Origin: Amycolatopsis tucumanensis
Lineage (GTDB): Bacteria; Actinomycetota; Actinomycetes; Mycobacteriales; Pseudonocardiaceae
Length of the DNA: 64,000 nucleotides
NCBI RefSeq assembly: GCF_021654135.1
Contig: NZ_JAKGSD010000017.1
Location: 39,706 to 103,705 of the forward strand
Reading direction: 5' to 3'
The translations under genes were made by a program, and so were the position numbers. Shown one piece after another: positions 30,653-39,668 of this stretch (its first letter is position 1; every line of letters begins with the position of its first letter). Below the pieces are notes generated by a model. That model had not been told where the DNA came from. It saw only the letters and a list, made by a program, of their open reading frames with translations, and ran no database searches.

Positions 30653-33600
30653 TCAAGCGCGCGCCAGACCCCGCTCCACCGCCGCGATGATCTGTGGCCG
30701 CAGCTCCTCCGGGCGGATGATCGCGTCGACCGAGCCGACGCGCTGCGCCCGCTGGATCGAGTGCACCCCGTCGAACTCGGCGGCCACCTCGCCCAGCTTC
30801 TCGGCCCGCACGGACGCCCGGACGTCCGCCAGCTGCGTCACCAGCGCGGCCCGCGAAGCGCTGTCCGCCGACGCGATCCGCGCCTCCAGCTCCGACACCC
30901 GCGGGTCGTTCGCCGTGCGGGCGTTGACCTCCTGCGCGAACACCACGGCCGCCGCGGGGGCACCGCCCAGCACGGACGCGTACGAGCCGTCCACGGCGAG
31001 CACCGTCATGTTCGGGTTCAGCGTCTTCGAGAACACCACGAACGCCCCGCCGTGGTAGCGCGAAATGACGCAGAACACGATCGGCCCACGGAAGTTCACG
31101 ATCGCCCGCCCGATCTCCGCGCCGTACTCCAGCTGGAGCTTGCGCATCGACTCCGGGGAACCGTCGAAACCGGACAGGTTCGCCAGCACCACCAGCGGCC
31201 GGTTCCCGCTCGCCGCGTTGATCGCGCGCGCCGCCTTCTTCGACGAGCGCGGGAACAACGTGCCGGCGGTGTAGGTGTCCGGGCCGTCGGTGGGCGGGAA
31301 CCCGCGCCGCGGCACCGACCGCGACTCGACGCCCAGCAGGCACACCGGGATCCCGCCGAGGTGCACGTCCTGCACGACCGCGGTCTCCGCGTCCGCCATG
31401 CCTGCCCAGCGTTCCAGGATCGCGTGGTCCTGGTCGGCCAGCGCGCGCATCACGGTGCGGATGTCGAACGGCTTCTTGCGGTCCGGGTTGGTCTCCCGCG
31501 AGAAGATCTGGCCCACCGTGGTGAAGTCGGACCCGACGATCGCGTGCGGGTAGTCGCACACGTCCCGGTCGACCGGGTCGGTCGTGGTCGCCCGGCGCGG
31601 GCCGTTCTCGCCCGGCAGCACGTACGTGTGGTCGTAGTGGGTCATCAGCACGCCGTGCGCGGCGCCGAGGTTCGGCGCCCAGTACTGCGCCTGCCCGTTC
31701 GGCCCCATCACGCGGTCGTACCCGCCGATGCCGAAGTTGTCCTCGGCCGACACACCACCGGAGAAGTCCAGCGACTGCTTTCCGGTCAGCACCATCGCCG
31801 AGTCCGGCGTCATCACCAGGATGCCCTTGGTGTGCATGAGCATCGTGGCTTCGGCGTTCCAGTACGGCTGGGCGCCCACGTTGATGCCGGCGACCACGAT
31901 GTTGATCTCGCCGCCGTCCTGGGTGAACTGGACGATGCGGCGCAGCGCCGCGGCGATCCAGTCCATGTTCTCGGTGCCGGAGTCCATCGCGATCCGCGCG
32001 CCGGCCGACAGCGCGTACCACTCGACCGGGACCCGCAACCGCTCCGCGAGGTCCAGCGCGGCGATCACGCGGGCGCACTCCGGTTCGGACAGCGCGCCCA
32101 GCGCCTTCGTCGGGTCACCGAGCAGCACCACGCGGGTCACGCCCTCCGGGTACCGCTCGGTCGGCGTGGTCGCCACGCCGGCGACGATCCCGGCCTTGTT
32201 CAGGCCCCGCTCGCGCTCGACCGGCACCAGCGCGCCGGAGTCGTCGAGGTCGTACTCGGTGAACGAACCGCCATCCCCGGCCAGCATGCCGGTCAGCTCG
32301 TACGGGTAGACCGTGCCGCGGCGCCGCGCGCGCAGCACCTTCTGGCCGTAGTCGTCCAGCGGCTGGATCAGCTCGGTCGGCGGGTCGGTGATGGTCAGCC
32401 GGACACCGGTGGCGACGTCGTAGGTCACCCGCACCGCGATCGGCCGCAGCTCGCCGGTCTCCTTGTCGCGCTGGCGGCCGAGGAACAGCACCTCCTCGAC
32501 ACCCGCGCCCGCGGTGGTGGGCACCACGCGCTGCGCGACCGTGTTCAGGTCCTCGGCGGTGAGGTCGCTGGGCGGCCACACGTAGAGGAAGATCCGGTTG
32601 GTGTCGAGCCGCTTCTTGGCCGGGCGCTGGGCCTGCACCTTGCGGATCGCGTCCAGGCACGCGCCGAGCGCGCCCTCGACCGCGGGCAGGGCCAGGATGC
32701 GGCCCTCGTCGTCGCGCAGCGGGGTCAAGTCGCGGACCTGCGCCATCGCCACCAGGCGCTCGTCGGACGGGTTCTTCGGTGCGACGCAGCGCAGCAGGTA
32801 GACGTCCTCGTCGGCCGACGGCAGCCGGGTGAGGTCGAAGTTCTGCAGGCGCCGCAGCTGCAGCCGCTGACCGATCAGCGGGTGCAGGCCGCGGATCAGC
32901 CGCTCCTCGGCCAGGCCCGCCGACGACGGCCGGAACGTGAAGTGGTGGTGCATCGCCGATCCGCTGCGCCCGGCGACCGTCGTGGTGACGCGGCGCAGGT
33001 TGCCCGGCATTGCGACGCGGGACAGCACCTCGCGCAGCTCCGCGGCCATCAGGTCCGCGTCGGCGGGCTGGCCGGTCCAGGTCAGGTAGATGTCGGCGAC
33101 CAGCGCGCCGGGCTCGGCCTTCGCGGCGACCTCGGCGACCGTGCGGACCGCGTCGGCCAGGTCGTCGAAGTCGGCGACGGTCGCGATGAGCCGCTGCCGC
33201 TGGCCGTCCAGGTCGTACCCGGCGGTGACGAAGGCGTGCCCGCCCGCGGTGCCGGTCTCCACGCCCTCCAGGCCGTGCTCGCGGTAGTAGCGGCGGCTGA
33301 GGACCTCAAGCAGCGGGCCGGGGTCCAGGCCGGGCCGTCCGATGCGCTGGCCGAGCAGCCGCACCAGCGGTTCGGGGCTGGCGACCATCTCGGCGATGCG
33401 CTGCTCGCGGTCGGGGGCCTCCGGGTTGGCGTCGAGGTAGCTGAGGTGGCGGCGCACCTTCGTGTAGACCTCGGCGCGGGTGCGGCGCAGCAGCGGCTGG
33501 GCGAACCAGCGGAACACCAGGCTGCGGGCGAGGTCGCCGACCACCGGGAACCGCAGCTGGGTGGCGCGGATCAGGTGCTCCAGCGCCTGGCCGACGGTCT

Positions 33601-36136
33601 GCCGGAGCCCGTTGTGCGGCGGGGCCTCGGTGAGCCACTGCTGCAGCAGCGCGGTGATCACGGCGACGTCGGAAGCCGCGCGCTGCTGGGCGAGGAAGAC
33701 GCGGAAGACCGCCTCCTCCAGCTCGGACGTGCGGTCCAGCCCCTCGACGCCGTAGTGGCCCAGCACGCGGGTCAGGCGGCCCTGGAAGGTCTCCGACAAC
33801 CCGGCGCGCTCGGCGTCCAGGCTCTGCAGGTAGGTGTGGAAGTGCTCGCGCGGGCTGTGCACCCGCGTCTCGGCCTTGGTCTCCTCGCCGTCCGGCTTGT
33901 TGCGGGACAGCTCGGACAGGTCGGCGAAGACCTCCAGCAGCGCGGTCTCGGCCTCCAGCGGCCGCTGCGGCAGTTCGGCGCGCGCGGCCAGGTACCGGGC
34001 CAGGGTGCGGCCGCCGTCGCGCGGGTCGACGTCGAACCCGAGCAGCATGCTGCGCAGGTCGGCCAGGCCCCGCTCGACGCGGTGGGCCGCGGCCAGCCCG
34101 TCCGGCTCGGACGGCAGGTCCAGGTCCACCCCGGCGGTCTCCGGGGCCGCGTCGGCATCCTCGGCCAACGGTTCCAGGCGCAGCAGTGCGGCCCCGGTTT
34201 CGACCTGGCTGCCGACGGAGACCATCGACTCCTTGAGCAGCGCCTTGAACGGCGCGCGCAGGACGGTCTCCATCTTCATGGACTCCAGCACCAGCACGGG
34301 TGCGCCGGCCTCGACCTCGTCGCCGACGGCGAGCGGCGTGGCGACCACCAGGGCCGGGGCAGGCGAGCGGACCACGCCGCCCTCGTCGCGGCTGATCCGG
34401 TGCGTGACGCCGTCGACCTCGACCAGGTGGATCGGCCCGTGCGTGCCGGTCACCAGGCGGAAGCGGCGGCCGTTGACGTGGATCTGGCCGGTGTGGGAGT
34501 CGTAGCGCTCCAGCTCGGCGTCGACGGTCTGCACGTCGTCGCCGGTGACGAACCCGATCCGGTAGCGGCCCGGCCCGGTTTCGGCGACGGTCAGCCGGTA
34601 GGTCGCGCCGCGCAGCTTGAGGTCGATCGGGCGGCCCACCTCGTGCTGCACCTGGGGGCGGCCACCGTGCGCGGTGGACAGCAGGCGCTGCAGCTCCACC
34701 TGCTTCTCGTCCTGGTAGGCCTCGATCGCGGCGGCGGCCAGCGCGATGCCGGAGTGGGCGTGCGAGACCAGGCGGCCCTGCGCGCGGACGCGGTCGATCC
34801 AGCCCGTGTCTGCGCTGGCGTCGATCACCTCGGGCTGGTCGAGCAGGTCGAGGACGAAACTCTTGTTGGTGGTGCCGCCCTCGATGAGCACGGTGGTCTC
34901 GCGCATCGCGCGGCGCAGGCGGGACAGCGCCTCGTCGCGGTCGCGGCCGTAGGCGATGATCTTGGCGATCATCGAGTCGAAGTCGGCGGGGATGGTGTCG
35001 CCCTCGCTGACGCCGGTGTCGACGCGGATGCCCGGGCCTGCCGGGAGGTCGAGCAGCGCGATGCGGCCCGGGGCGGGCGCGAAGTCGCGGTCGGGGTCCT
35101 CGGCGTTGAGCCGGGCCTCGATGGCGTGCCCCAGCTCGGCGGGCGGGGCGCCCTCCAGCTTGCCGCCGGACGCGACGTGCAGCTGGGCCTTGACCAGGTC
35201 CATGCCGGTGGTGGCCTCGGTGATCGGGTGCTCGACCTGCAGGCGGGTGTTCACCTCGAGGAAGGCGAACAGCTTCTCGCCGGGGTGGTAGAGGAACTCC
35301 ACGGTGGCGGCGCCGCGGTAGCCGACCGCGACGGCCAGCCGCTCGGCGGACGCCTTCAGCTCGGCCACCTGGTCCGGCGCGAGCAGCGGCGAGGAGGACT
35401 CCTCGATGATCTTCTGGTTGCGGCGCTGCACCGAGCAGTCGCGCACGCCCAGCGCCCACGCGGTGCCCTGGCCGTCGGCGATGACCTGGACCTCGACGTG
35501 CCGGGCGCCGGTGACCAGGCGCTCCAGGAACACCACGCCGCTGCCGAAGGCGCGCGCGGCCTCCTGGCTGGTGCGCTCGTAGGCGTCGCGCAGCTCGTCG
35601 GCGTTGTGGATGACCCGGATGCCGCGGCCGCCACCGCCTGCGGTGGCCTTGAGCATCAGCGGGTAGCCAATCTGCTCGGCGGAGCGCAGCGCGGCGTCGA
35701 GGTCCTCGACCGGGCCGCGGCTCCACGGCGCGACCGGCACGCCTACCTCTTCGGCGATCAGCTTGGCGCCGATCTTGTCCCCCAGCTTGCGCATCGCCTC
35801 CGGGTTCGGGCCGATGAAGGTGACGCCGATCTTCTCGCAGAGCTCGGCGAAGGCCGGGTCCTCGGCGACGAAGCCCCAGCCGACCCAGGCGGCGTCGGCC
35901 TTCGTCTCGGTCAGCGCGCGTTCCAGGACGGCGAGGTCGAGGTAGGGGCGGTTGGCCGCGGGACCCAGGTTGTAGGCGATGTCGGCTTCCCGCACGAACG
36001 TGGCGTTGCGGTCCGCGTCGGTGTAGAGGGCCACCGTTTCGATGCGCGGCCCGCCCTCCGCGTTGAGCTCACCGACGGCGTGGATGAGCCGCATCGCGGC
36101 TTCTCCCCGGTTGACGATCGCGACACGACTGAACAC
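30653..36136 (-). CDS. Single-chain multidomain acyl-CoA (acetyl/propionyl-CoA) carboxylase
   Basis: A 1,827-residue fusion. Residues 1-450 form biotin carboxylase (VNRGEAAMRLIHAV, ATP-grasp GGGGRGIR, EARLNAED); about 620-720 the biotin carrier domain with the biotinyl lysine in LESMKMET; about 750-1350 a helical central region like that of eukaryotic ACC; about 1350-1827 the two-part carboxyltransferase (NMDWIAAALRRI, GGYDRVMGPNG, FPPTDGPDTYTAG, FRGPIVFCVISRYHGG). It would carboxylate an acyl-CoA for lipid synthesis or odd-chain metabolism without separate subunits. GTG 36136 is chosen since GAGG precedes it by 8 bases; another in-frame GTG is at 36151. Long branches of this kind occur in actinomycetes. 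Acyl specificity cannot be read from sequence. Confidence 0.92.
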   Translation of the reverse strand: MFSRVAIVNRGEAAMRLIHAVGELNAEGGPRIETVALYTDADRNATFVREADIAYNLGPAANRPYLDLAVLERALTETKADAAWVGWGFVAEDPAFAELCEKIGVTFIGPNPEAMRKLGDKIGAKLIAEEVGVPVAPWSRGPVEDLDAALRSAEQIGYPLMLKATAGGGGRGIRVIHNADELRDAYERTSQEAARAFGSGVVFLERLVTGARHVEVQVIADGQGTAWALGVRDCSVQRRNQKIIEESSSPLLAPDQVAELKASAERLAVAVGYRGAATVEFLYHPGEKLFAFLEVNTRLQVEHPITEATTGMDLVKAQLHVASGGKLEGAPPAELGHAIEARLNAEDPDRDFAPAPGRIALLDLPAGPGIRVDTGVSEGDTIPADFDSMIAKIIAYGRDRDEALSRLRRAMRETTVLIEGGTTNKSFVLDLLDQPEVIDASADTGWIDRVRAQGRLVSHAHSGIALAAAAIEAYQDEKQVELQRLLSTAHGGRPQVQHEVGRPIDLKLRGATYRLTVAETGPGRYRIGFVTGDDVQTVDAELERYDSHTGQIHVNGRRFRLVTGTHGPIHLVEVDGVTHRISRDEGGVVRSPAPALVVATPLAVGDEVEAGAPVLVLESMKMETVLRAPFKALLKESMVSVGSQVETGAALLRLEPLAEDADAAPETAGVDLDLPSEPDGLAAAHRVERGLADLRSMLLGFDVDPRDGGRTLARYLAARAELPQRPLEAETALLEVFADLSELSRNKPDGEETKAETRVHSPREHFHTYLQSLDAERAGLSETFQGRLTRVLGHYGVEGLDRTSELEEAVFRVFLAQQRAASDVAVITALLQQWLTEAPPHNGLRQTVGQALEHLIRATQLRFPVVGDLARSLVFRWFAQPLLRRTRAEVYTKVRRHLSYLDANPEAPDREQRIAEMVASPEPLVRLLGQRIGRPGLDPGPLLEVLSRRYYREHGLEGVETGTAGGHAFVTAGYDLDGQRQRLIATVADFDDLADAVRTVAEVAAKAEPGALVADIYLTWTGQPADADLMAAELREVLSRVAMPGNLRRVTTTVAGRSGSAMHHHFTFRPSSAGLAEERLIRGLHPLIGQRLQLRRLQNFDLTRLPSADEDVYLLRCVAPKNPSDERLVAMAQVRDLTPLRDDEGRILALPAVEGALGACLDAIRKVQAQRPAKKRLDTNRIFLYVWPPSDLTAEDLNTVAQRVVPTTAGAGVEEVLFLGRQRDKETGELRPIAVRVTYDVATGVRLTITDPPTELIQPLDDYGQKVLRARRRGTVYPYELTGMLAGDGGSFTEYDLDDSGALVPVERERGLNKAGIVAGVATTPTERYPEGVTRVVLLGDPTKALGALSEPECARVIAALDLAERLRVPVEWYALSAGARIAMDSGTENMDWIAAALRRIVQFTQDGGEINIVVAGINVGAQPYWNAEATMLMHTKGILVMTPDSAMVLTGKQSLDFSGGVSAEDNFGIGGYDRVMGPNGQAQYWAPNLGAAHGVLMTHYDHTYVLPGENGPRRATTTDPVDRDVCDYPHAIVGSDFTTVGQIFSRETNPDRKKPFDIRTVMRALADQDHAILERWAGMADAETAVVQDVHLGGIPVCLLGVESRSVPRRGFPPTDGPDTYTAGTLFPRSSKKAARAINAASGNRPLVVLANLSGFDGSPESMRKLQLEYGAEIGRAIVNFRGPIVFCVISRYHGGAFVVFSKTLNPNMTVLAVDGSYASVLGGAPAAAVVFAQEVNARTANDPRVSELEARIASADSASRAALVTQLADVRASVRAEKLGEVAAEFDGVHSIQRAQRVGSVDAIIRPEELRPQIIAAVERGLARA

Positions 36137-36381
36137 CGAATCGAGCCTCACAAGTTGTGGTGGTTGGACTGCGCGGCCTCCCCTGGCCGCTGGTCCAGCA
36201 TCGCGCGTACCCACCGGTAGTGTGATCGTCGCACCCGCACCGTGCCGACGGCGGTTTTTTGTCGGAACCCTCCAAAGGACCGCTCTGACCCGGGACTATG
36301 CCCACGGCTCGCGCGCACGCGGGACCGCGCGGATCGTGAGAGCCTGGTCACTCGCCCTTGTAGAAGACGGCCAACGGCCGG

Positions 36382-36987
36382 CTAGCCGCGGCGCACCGGG
36401 AGGCGCAGGTGCAGCACGCCGTCGCCCTGGACGACCACCTCGGGGTCGCCGAGCATGAGGTCGCCGCCGGCGAGCGGTCCGAAGTACGGCTTCCCCCGGC
36501 CGAAGACGACCGGCACGACGTCGATCGCCACGTGGTCGATGAGCCCGAGCGCCAGCGCCTGCCCGCCGACGTCGCCCGCGCCCACCCCGATTTCGCCGTC
36601 GCCCGCCAGTTCCTGCGCTCGCGCGATCCCCTCCTCCACCGAGCCGGCGAAGTGGTAGGGCGCCTCCGGGTGCCAGCCTTCCGGCCGCGGCCGGTGCGAC
36701 ACGACCACGACGTGCTCGCTCGCGGGCGGATGGCCTTCCCAGCCGTTGGTCAGGTCGAACTGGTGCCGCCCGATGACCAGGACCTTCTGGCGCGACCACA
36801 TGCCGCGGACGTACTCGGCGGAGGCCGCCGAGACCCGGAACGGCGAACCGTGGATGTCGGGGTGGTCCTCGTCGACGAGCGGGTGGTCGCCGTTGAAGTA
36901 CCAGTCGTGGAGCGGTCCCACGTCGTCGTTCTCGTCGGCGATGTAGCCGTCCAGCGAGGCCACCGCGTGCAGGTAGGTCGTCCCCAT
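36382..36987 (-). CDS. Dihydrofolate-reductase-like (RibD C-terminal) protein
   Basis: A 201-residue protein of the RibD_C/DHFR-like family: TTYLHAVASLDGYIADENDDVGPLHDWYF at the start (shown in part as VASLDGYIADENDD), VLVIGRHQFDLTNGW in the nucleotide region, and GAGDVGGQALALGLIDHVAIDVVPV near the end. Likely an NADPH-dependent reductase; most such stand-alone proteins have no known substrate. GGGAGGAG precedes the ATG at 36987. It is separated from the gentisate genes by a terminator and from the carboxylase promoter by about 240 bp without a gene. It may be monocistronic. Confidence 0.88.
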   Translation of the reverse strand: MGTTYLHAVASLDGYIADENDDVGPLHDWYFNGDHPLVDEDHPDIHGSPFRVSAASAEYVRGMWSRQKVLVIGRHQFDLTNGWEGHPPASEHVVVVSHRPRPEGWHPEAPYHFAGSVEEGIARAQELAGDGEIGVGAGDVGGQALALGLIDHVAIDVVPVVFGRGKPYFGPLAGGDLMLGDPEVVVQGDGVLHLRLPVRRG

Positions 36988-37047
36988 CGTCGCTCCTCCC
37001 AGGGGGACCAGCGTCCCCCAGGGGCCGTGCGGGCGCAACCGCCCCGG

Positions 37048-37076
37048 CGGGGCACCTGCACGGCGGAGGTGCCCCG
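37048..37076. terminator. Terminator of the gentisate operon
   Basis: CGGGGCACCT and AGGTGCCCCG form a 10-bp stem around a 9-base loop, 9 bp after the stop of the last gentisate gene. Confidence 0.65.
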
Positions 37077-37084
37077 TCAGCGCC

Positions 37085-38257
37085 TCACGGCTGGTAGAGC
37101 CAGTCGGTCCAGCGGTAGTCGTCCAGGGGGCGTTCGGTCAGGTACTGGTTGCGCAACAGCCGGGCCAGGCCGTCGCAGTGCCAGAGCTCGCCCCAGACCC
37201 GCGCGCTGGACTGCACGCGCGCGGTCCGCGCCGTGCGGGCCTGCTCGTACGCCGCGAGCGCGGCCGGCCAGTCCAGCGCGGCGGCGGCCTGCTGCTTGGC
37301 GACCTCGCCGGCGAGGCTGTGCGCGTCTTCCAGCGCTTGGCACGCCCCCTGCGCGAGGTATTGCAGCATCGGGTGCGCCGCGTCGCCGGTCAGCGCCAGC
37401 CGTCCGTCGACCCAGCGCGGCACCGGCAGCCGGTCGTACATCGGCCACCGCCGGTCCCGCCACAGCCACGCCAGACCGCGCCGCACCGCGTCACAAGTGT
37501 GCTCGAACGCCGCGTCCAGCTCCTCCGGGCCGCCCCACTCGGTCTCGCCGCGCTCGTAGGCGGGCGAGGCGAACACCGCGACCGTGTTGAGCAACTCCCC
37601 ACCCCGCAACGGGTATTGCACGAGGTGGCACTTCGGTCCGAAGTGGACGACCACGTCGGTCAGCACATCAGCATCCAGCCCGGTCACCTCGGACACCGGG
37701 CGGGTGCCGCGGTAGGCGACGTACCCGGAGCACACCGGCTGGTCGCCGGACAGCCGCGACCGCAGCGACGACCACAGCCCGTCGGCCGCCAGCGCGGCGC
37801 CCGCCGCGAACTCCCGCTCCCCCACCCGCAGCCGGACGCCGTCGGGCCACACCTCGACGTCGTCGACCTTGTGATCGGCCAGCAACTCGACTCCGGCATC
37901 GGCACAAGCGTCGTGCAGGATGGTCAGCAGGTCGCTGCGGTGGATCACCACGTACGGCGCGCCGTAGCGTTCGACGAACCCCTGCCCGAGGTCCATCGAC
38001 GTCAGCTCGGCGCCGTCGAGCGCGTCCTTGAGCACCAGCCGCCGCGGCAGCACGCCGCGCGCGACCACTTCGTCCAGCAGACCCCACTCACGCAGGATCC
38101 GGGTCGCGTTGGGGGCCAGCTGCAGCCCGGCGCCCACCTCGGCGAACGCCGGGGCCCGCTCCAGCACCCGGACCCGTTGCCCGGCCGCGGCGAGGGCGAG
38201 GGCGTTGGCGAGCCCGCCGATCCCGCCGCCGACCACCACGACATCGGTGTCGGTCAT
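37085..38257 (-). CDS. FAD-dependent aromatic monooxygenase, probably 3-hydroxybenzoate 6-hydroxylase
   Basis: A 390-residue class A flavoprotein monooxygenase with VVGGGIGGLANALAL (8-22), the second FAD/NAD motif around ALAADGLWSS (about 158) and GDAAHPMLQYLAQGA (about 293). This is the p-hydroxybenzoate hydroxylase fold, and the length fits 3-hydroxybenzoate 6-hydroxylase, which yields gentisate. The neighbours are gentisate dioxygenase, maleylpyruvate isomerase and fumarylpyruvate hydrolase, so the role as entry enzyme of that pathway is very likely; salicylate 5-hydroxylase-like activity is a lesser possibility. GTAGGAGGA precedes the ATG. It is the last gene of the operon. Confidence 0.85.
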   Translation of the reverse strand: MTDTDVVVVGGGIGGLANALALAAAGQRVRVLERAPAFAEVGAGLQLAPNATRILREWGLLDEVVARGVLPRRLVLKDALDGAELTSMDLGQGFVERYGAPYVVIHRSDLLTILHDACADAGVELLADHKVDDVEVWPDGVRLRVGEREFAAGAALAADGLWSSLRSRLSGDQPVCSGYVAYRGTRPVSEVTGLDADVLTDVVVHFGPKCHLVQYPLRGGELLNTVAVFASPAYERGETEWGGPEELDAAFEHTCDAVRRGLAWLWRDRRWPMYDRLPVPRWVDGRLALTGDAAHPMLQYLAQGACQALEDAHSLAGEVAKQQAAAALDWPAALAAYEQARTARTARVQSSARVWGELWHCDGLARLLRNQYLTERPLDDYRWTDWLYQP

Positions 38258-38266
38258 GTCTTCCTC

Positions 38267-38848
38267 CTACAGCCAGGGGCCGAGTTCGGGGGCCTGCTCG
38301 GCACGTCCGGTGAGCCAGCGCGCGAGGGCGGGGCCGTGGCCCTGCGCGGTCCGCCGCCGCAGCGCGTCGGCGATCAGCGCCTCGACCAGGTCCGCGGGCA
38401 GGTCCTCGAACCCGACGCCGCAGTCGAGGTCGACGGCGTGCACGGCGACCTCGCGGGTGCGCATCCAGACGATCTCGGTGGCGGGCACGGTCCGGCCCTG
38501 CGCGGTGACCACCTCGTTGGCCCAGGCGTCCGCGGGCAGGGCCGCCACGTCGGCGGCCAGCGCGTCCGCCGAGCCGTGCACCAGCCGCCGCAGTTCGGGC
38601 ACGGGCAGCTTCGCCCCCGCCTCGATCTCGGCGGCGCGGTGCTCGGCGCTTTCGTACATGCGCGACTCGACGCCGGTGCGGGCCCAGCTCAGCAGGCGCC
38701 GCAGCGCTTCGGCGTTGTAGTGCAGGTGCGCCACGAGGTGGCGGCGGGTCCATCCGGGCAGCAGCGTCGGCGCGTCGAACGCGTCGTCGGGCAGCTCGTC
38801 GATCGCCCGGAGGACGAGCCGCGTGCCGTCGTCCATCCAGTCACTCAT
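38267..38848 (-). CDS. Mycothiol-dependent maleylpyruvate isomerase
   Basis: A 193-residue DinB-like helical protein of the mycothiol maleylpyruvate isomerase family. It contains LLPGWTRRHLVAHLHYNAEAL (about 29-49; metal His residues) and TREVAVHAVDLDCG (about 130-143), which carries the further Glu and His ligands. It turns maleylpyruvate, made by gentisate dioxygenase, into fumarylpyruvate, using mycothiol, the thiol of actinomycetes. It overlaps the preceding hydrolase gene by 8 bp and ends 9 bp before the monooxygenase. Family and pathway agree, so confidence is high. Confidence 0.93.
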   Translation of the reverse strand: MSDWMDDGTRLVLRAIDELPDDAFDAPTLLPGWTRRHLVAHLHYNAEALRRLLSWARTGVESRMYESAEHRAAEIEAGAKLPVPELRRLVHGSADALAADVAALPADAWANEVVTAQGRTVPATEIVWMRTREVAVHAVDLDCGVGFEDLPADLVEALIADALRRRTAQGHGPALARWLTGRAEQAPELGPWL

Positions 38849-39668
38849 CGCGGGCCACGTTCTCCAGCCTGCCCAGTCCGCTGATCTCGGTGACCAGCCG
38901 GGCGCCGTGGGACAGGTACCGCGGTGGTTTCCGCGCGTGGCCGACCCCGCCGGGGGTGCCGGTGGCGATGACGTCGCCGGGCCGCAACGTGAGGATCGTG
39001 GAGGCGTAGCGGACCAGCTCGACCGGGTCGAACACCAGGTCGCCGGTGTTGGCCTTCTGCACCTGCTCGCCGTCGACCGCGCAGCTCAGGTCCAGCTCGG
39101 GCGTGGTGCCGCCGGGCAGCTCGTCCGGGGTCACCAGGTACGGGCCGAACGGCGTGGTGCCCTCGAAGGTCTTGCCCTGCAACCACATCGGCGACCGGTA
39201 CTGCCAGTCGCGGGTGGTGACGTCGTTGAGGACGCTGAACCCGGCGATCGCCGCGGCCGCCTCGGTCTCGCTCGCGCGGCGCACGGTGGCGCCGACGACG
39301 AGCGCCAGCTCGGCCTCCCAGTCCACCGCGTCCGATTCGGGCGGCAGCGCGATCGGGTCGGCCGGGCCGACGAGCGCCTCCGGGTACTTGGCGAACAGCG
39401 TCGGGTACCGCGGCAGTTCGCGGCCCATCTCCAGGATGTGGTTGCGGTAATTCAGGCCGACGCACAGGATCTTGCCCGGGCGCGGCACGACCGGGGCGAG
39501 GTCCGCACCGGCCAGCGGCCGCTCCGGCGTGACCGTCTCGGCCTGGGCGCGCCAGTCCTCCTGGGCCAGGAACGCGCCGACGTCGGGCGCGCCGAGCTCG
39601 GCGTAGCGCTCACCCTCGACGCGGATGGCGCGGGTGCCCTCGGCGGTGCGCAGGGTCGCGAGCTTCAC
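38841..39668 (-). CDS. Fumarylpyruvate hydrolase (FAH family)
   Basis: A 275-residue FAH-superfamily protein. The C-terminal catalytic domain holds the Mg-binding acids: GLNYRNHILEMG (about 77-88), DWEAELALVVG and LNDVTTRDWQYRS. It would split fumarylpyruvate to fumarate and pyruvate, the last step of the gentisate pathway. GTG 39668 overlaps the dioxygenase stop (GTGA), with GGGAGGG upstream; the stop overlaps the isomerase gene by 8 bp. FAH proteins have broad activities, but the cassette makes this call secure. Confidence 0.92.
   Translation of the reverse strand: MKLATLRTAEGTRAIRVEGERYAELGAPDVGAFLAQEDWRAQAETVTPERPLAGADLAPVVPRPGKILCVGLNYRNHILEMGRELPRYPTLFAKYPEALVGPADPIALPPESDAVDWEAELALVVGATVRRASETEAAAAIAGFSVLNDVTTRDWQYRSPMWLQGKTFEGTTPFGPYLVTPDELPGGTTPELDLSCAVDGEQVQKANTGDLVFDPVELVRYASTILTLRPGDVIATGTPGGVGHARKPPRYLSHGARLVTEISGLGRLENVARDE

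Noticed and set aside
30494..36220. Very long plus-strand frame opposite the acyl-CoA carboxylase
   Set aside because: It mirrors the codon bias of the true minus-strand gene; no domain and no start signal.
36240..36270. Terminator-like T-run after a short stem upstream of the carboxylase gene
   Set aside because: Stem is only 4 bp and the position is in the carboxylase promoter region with no plus-strand gene before it.
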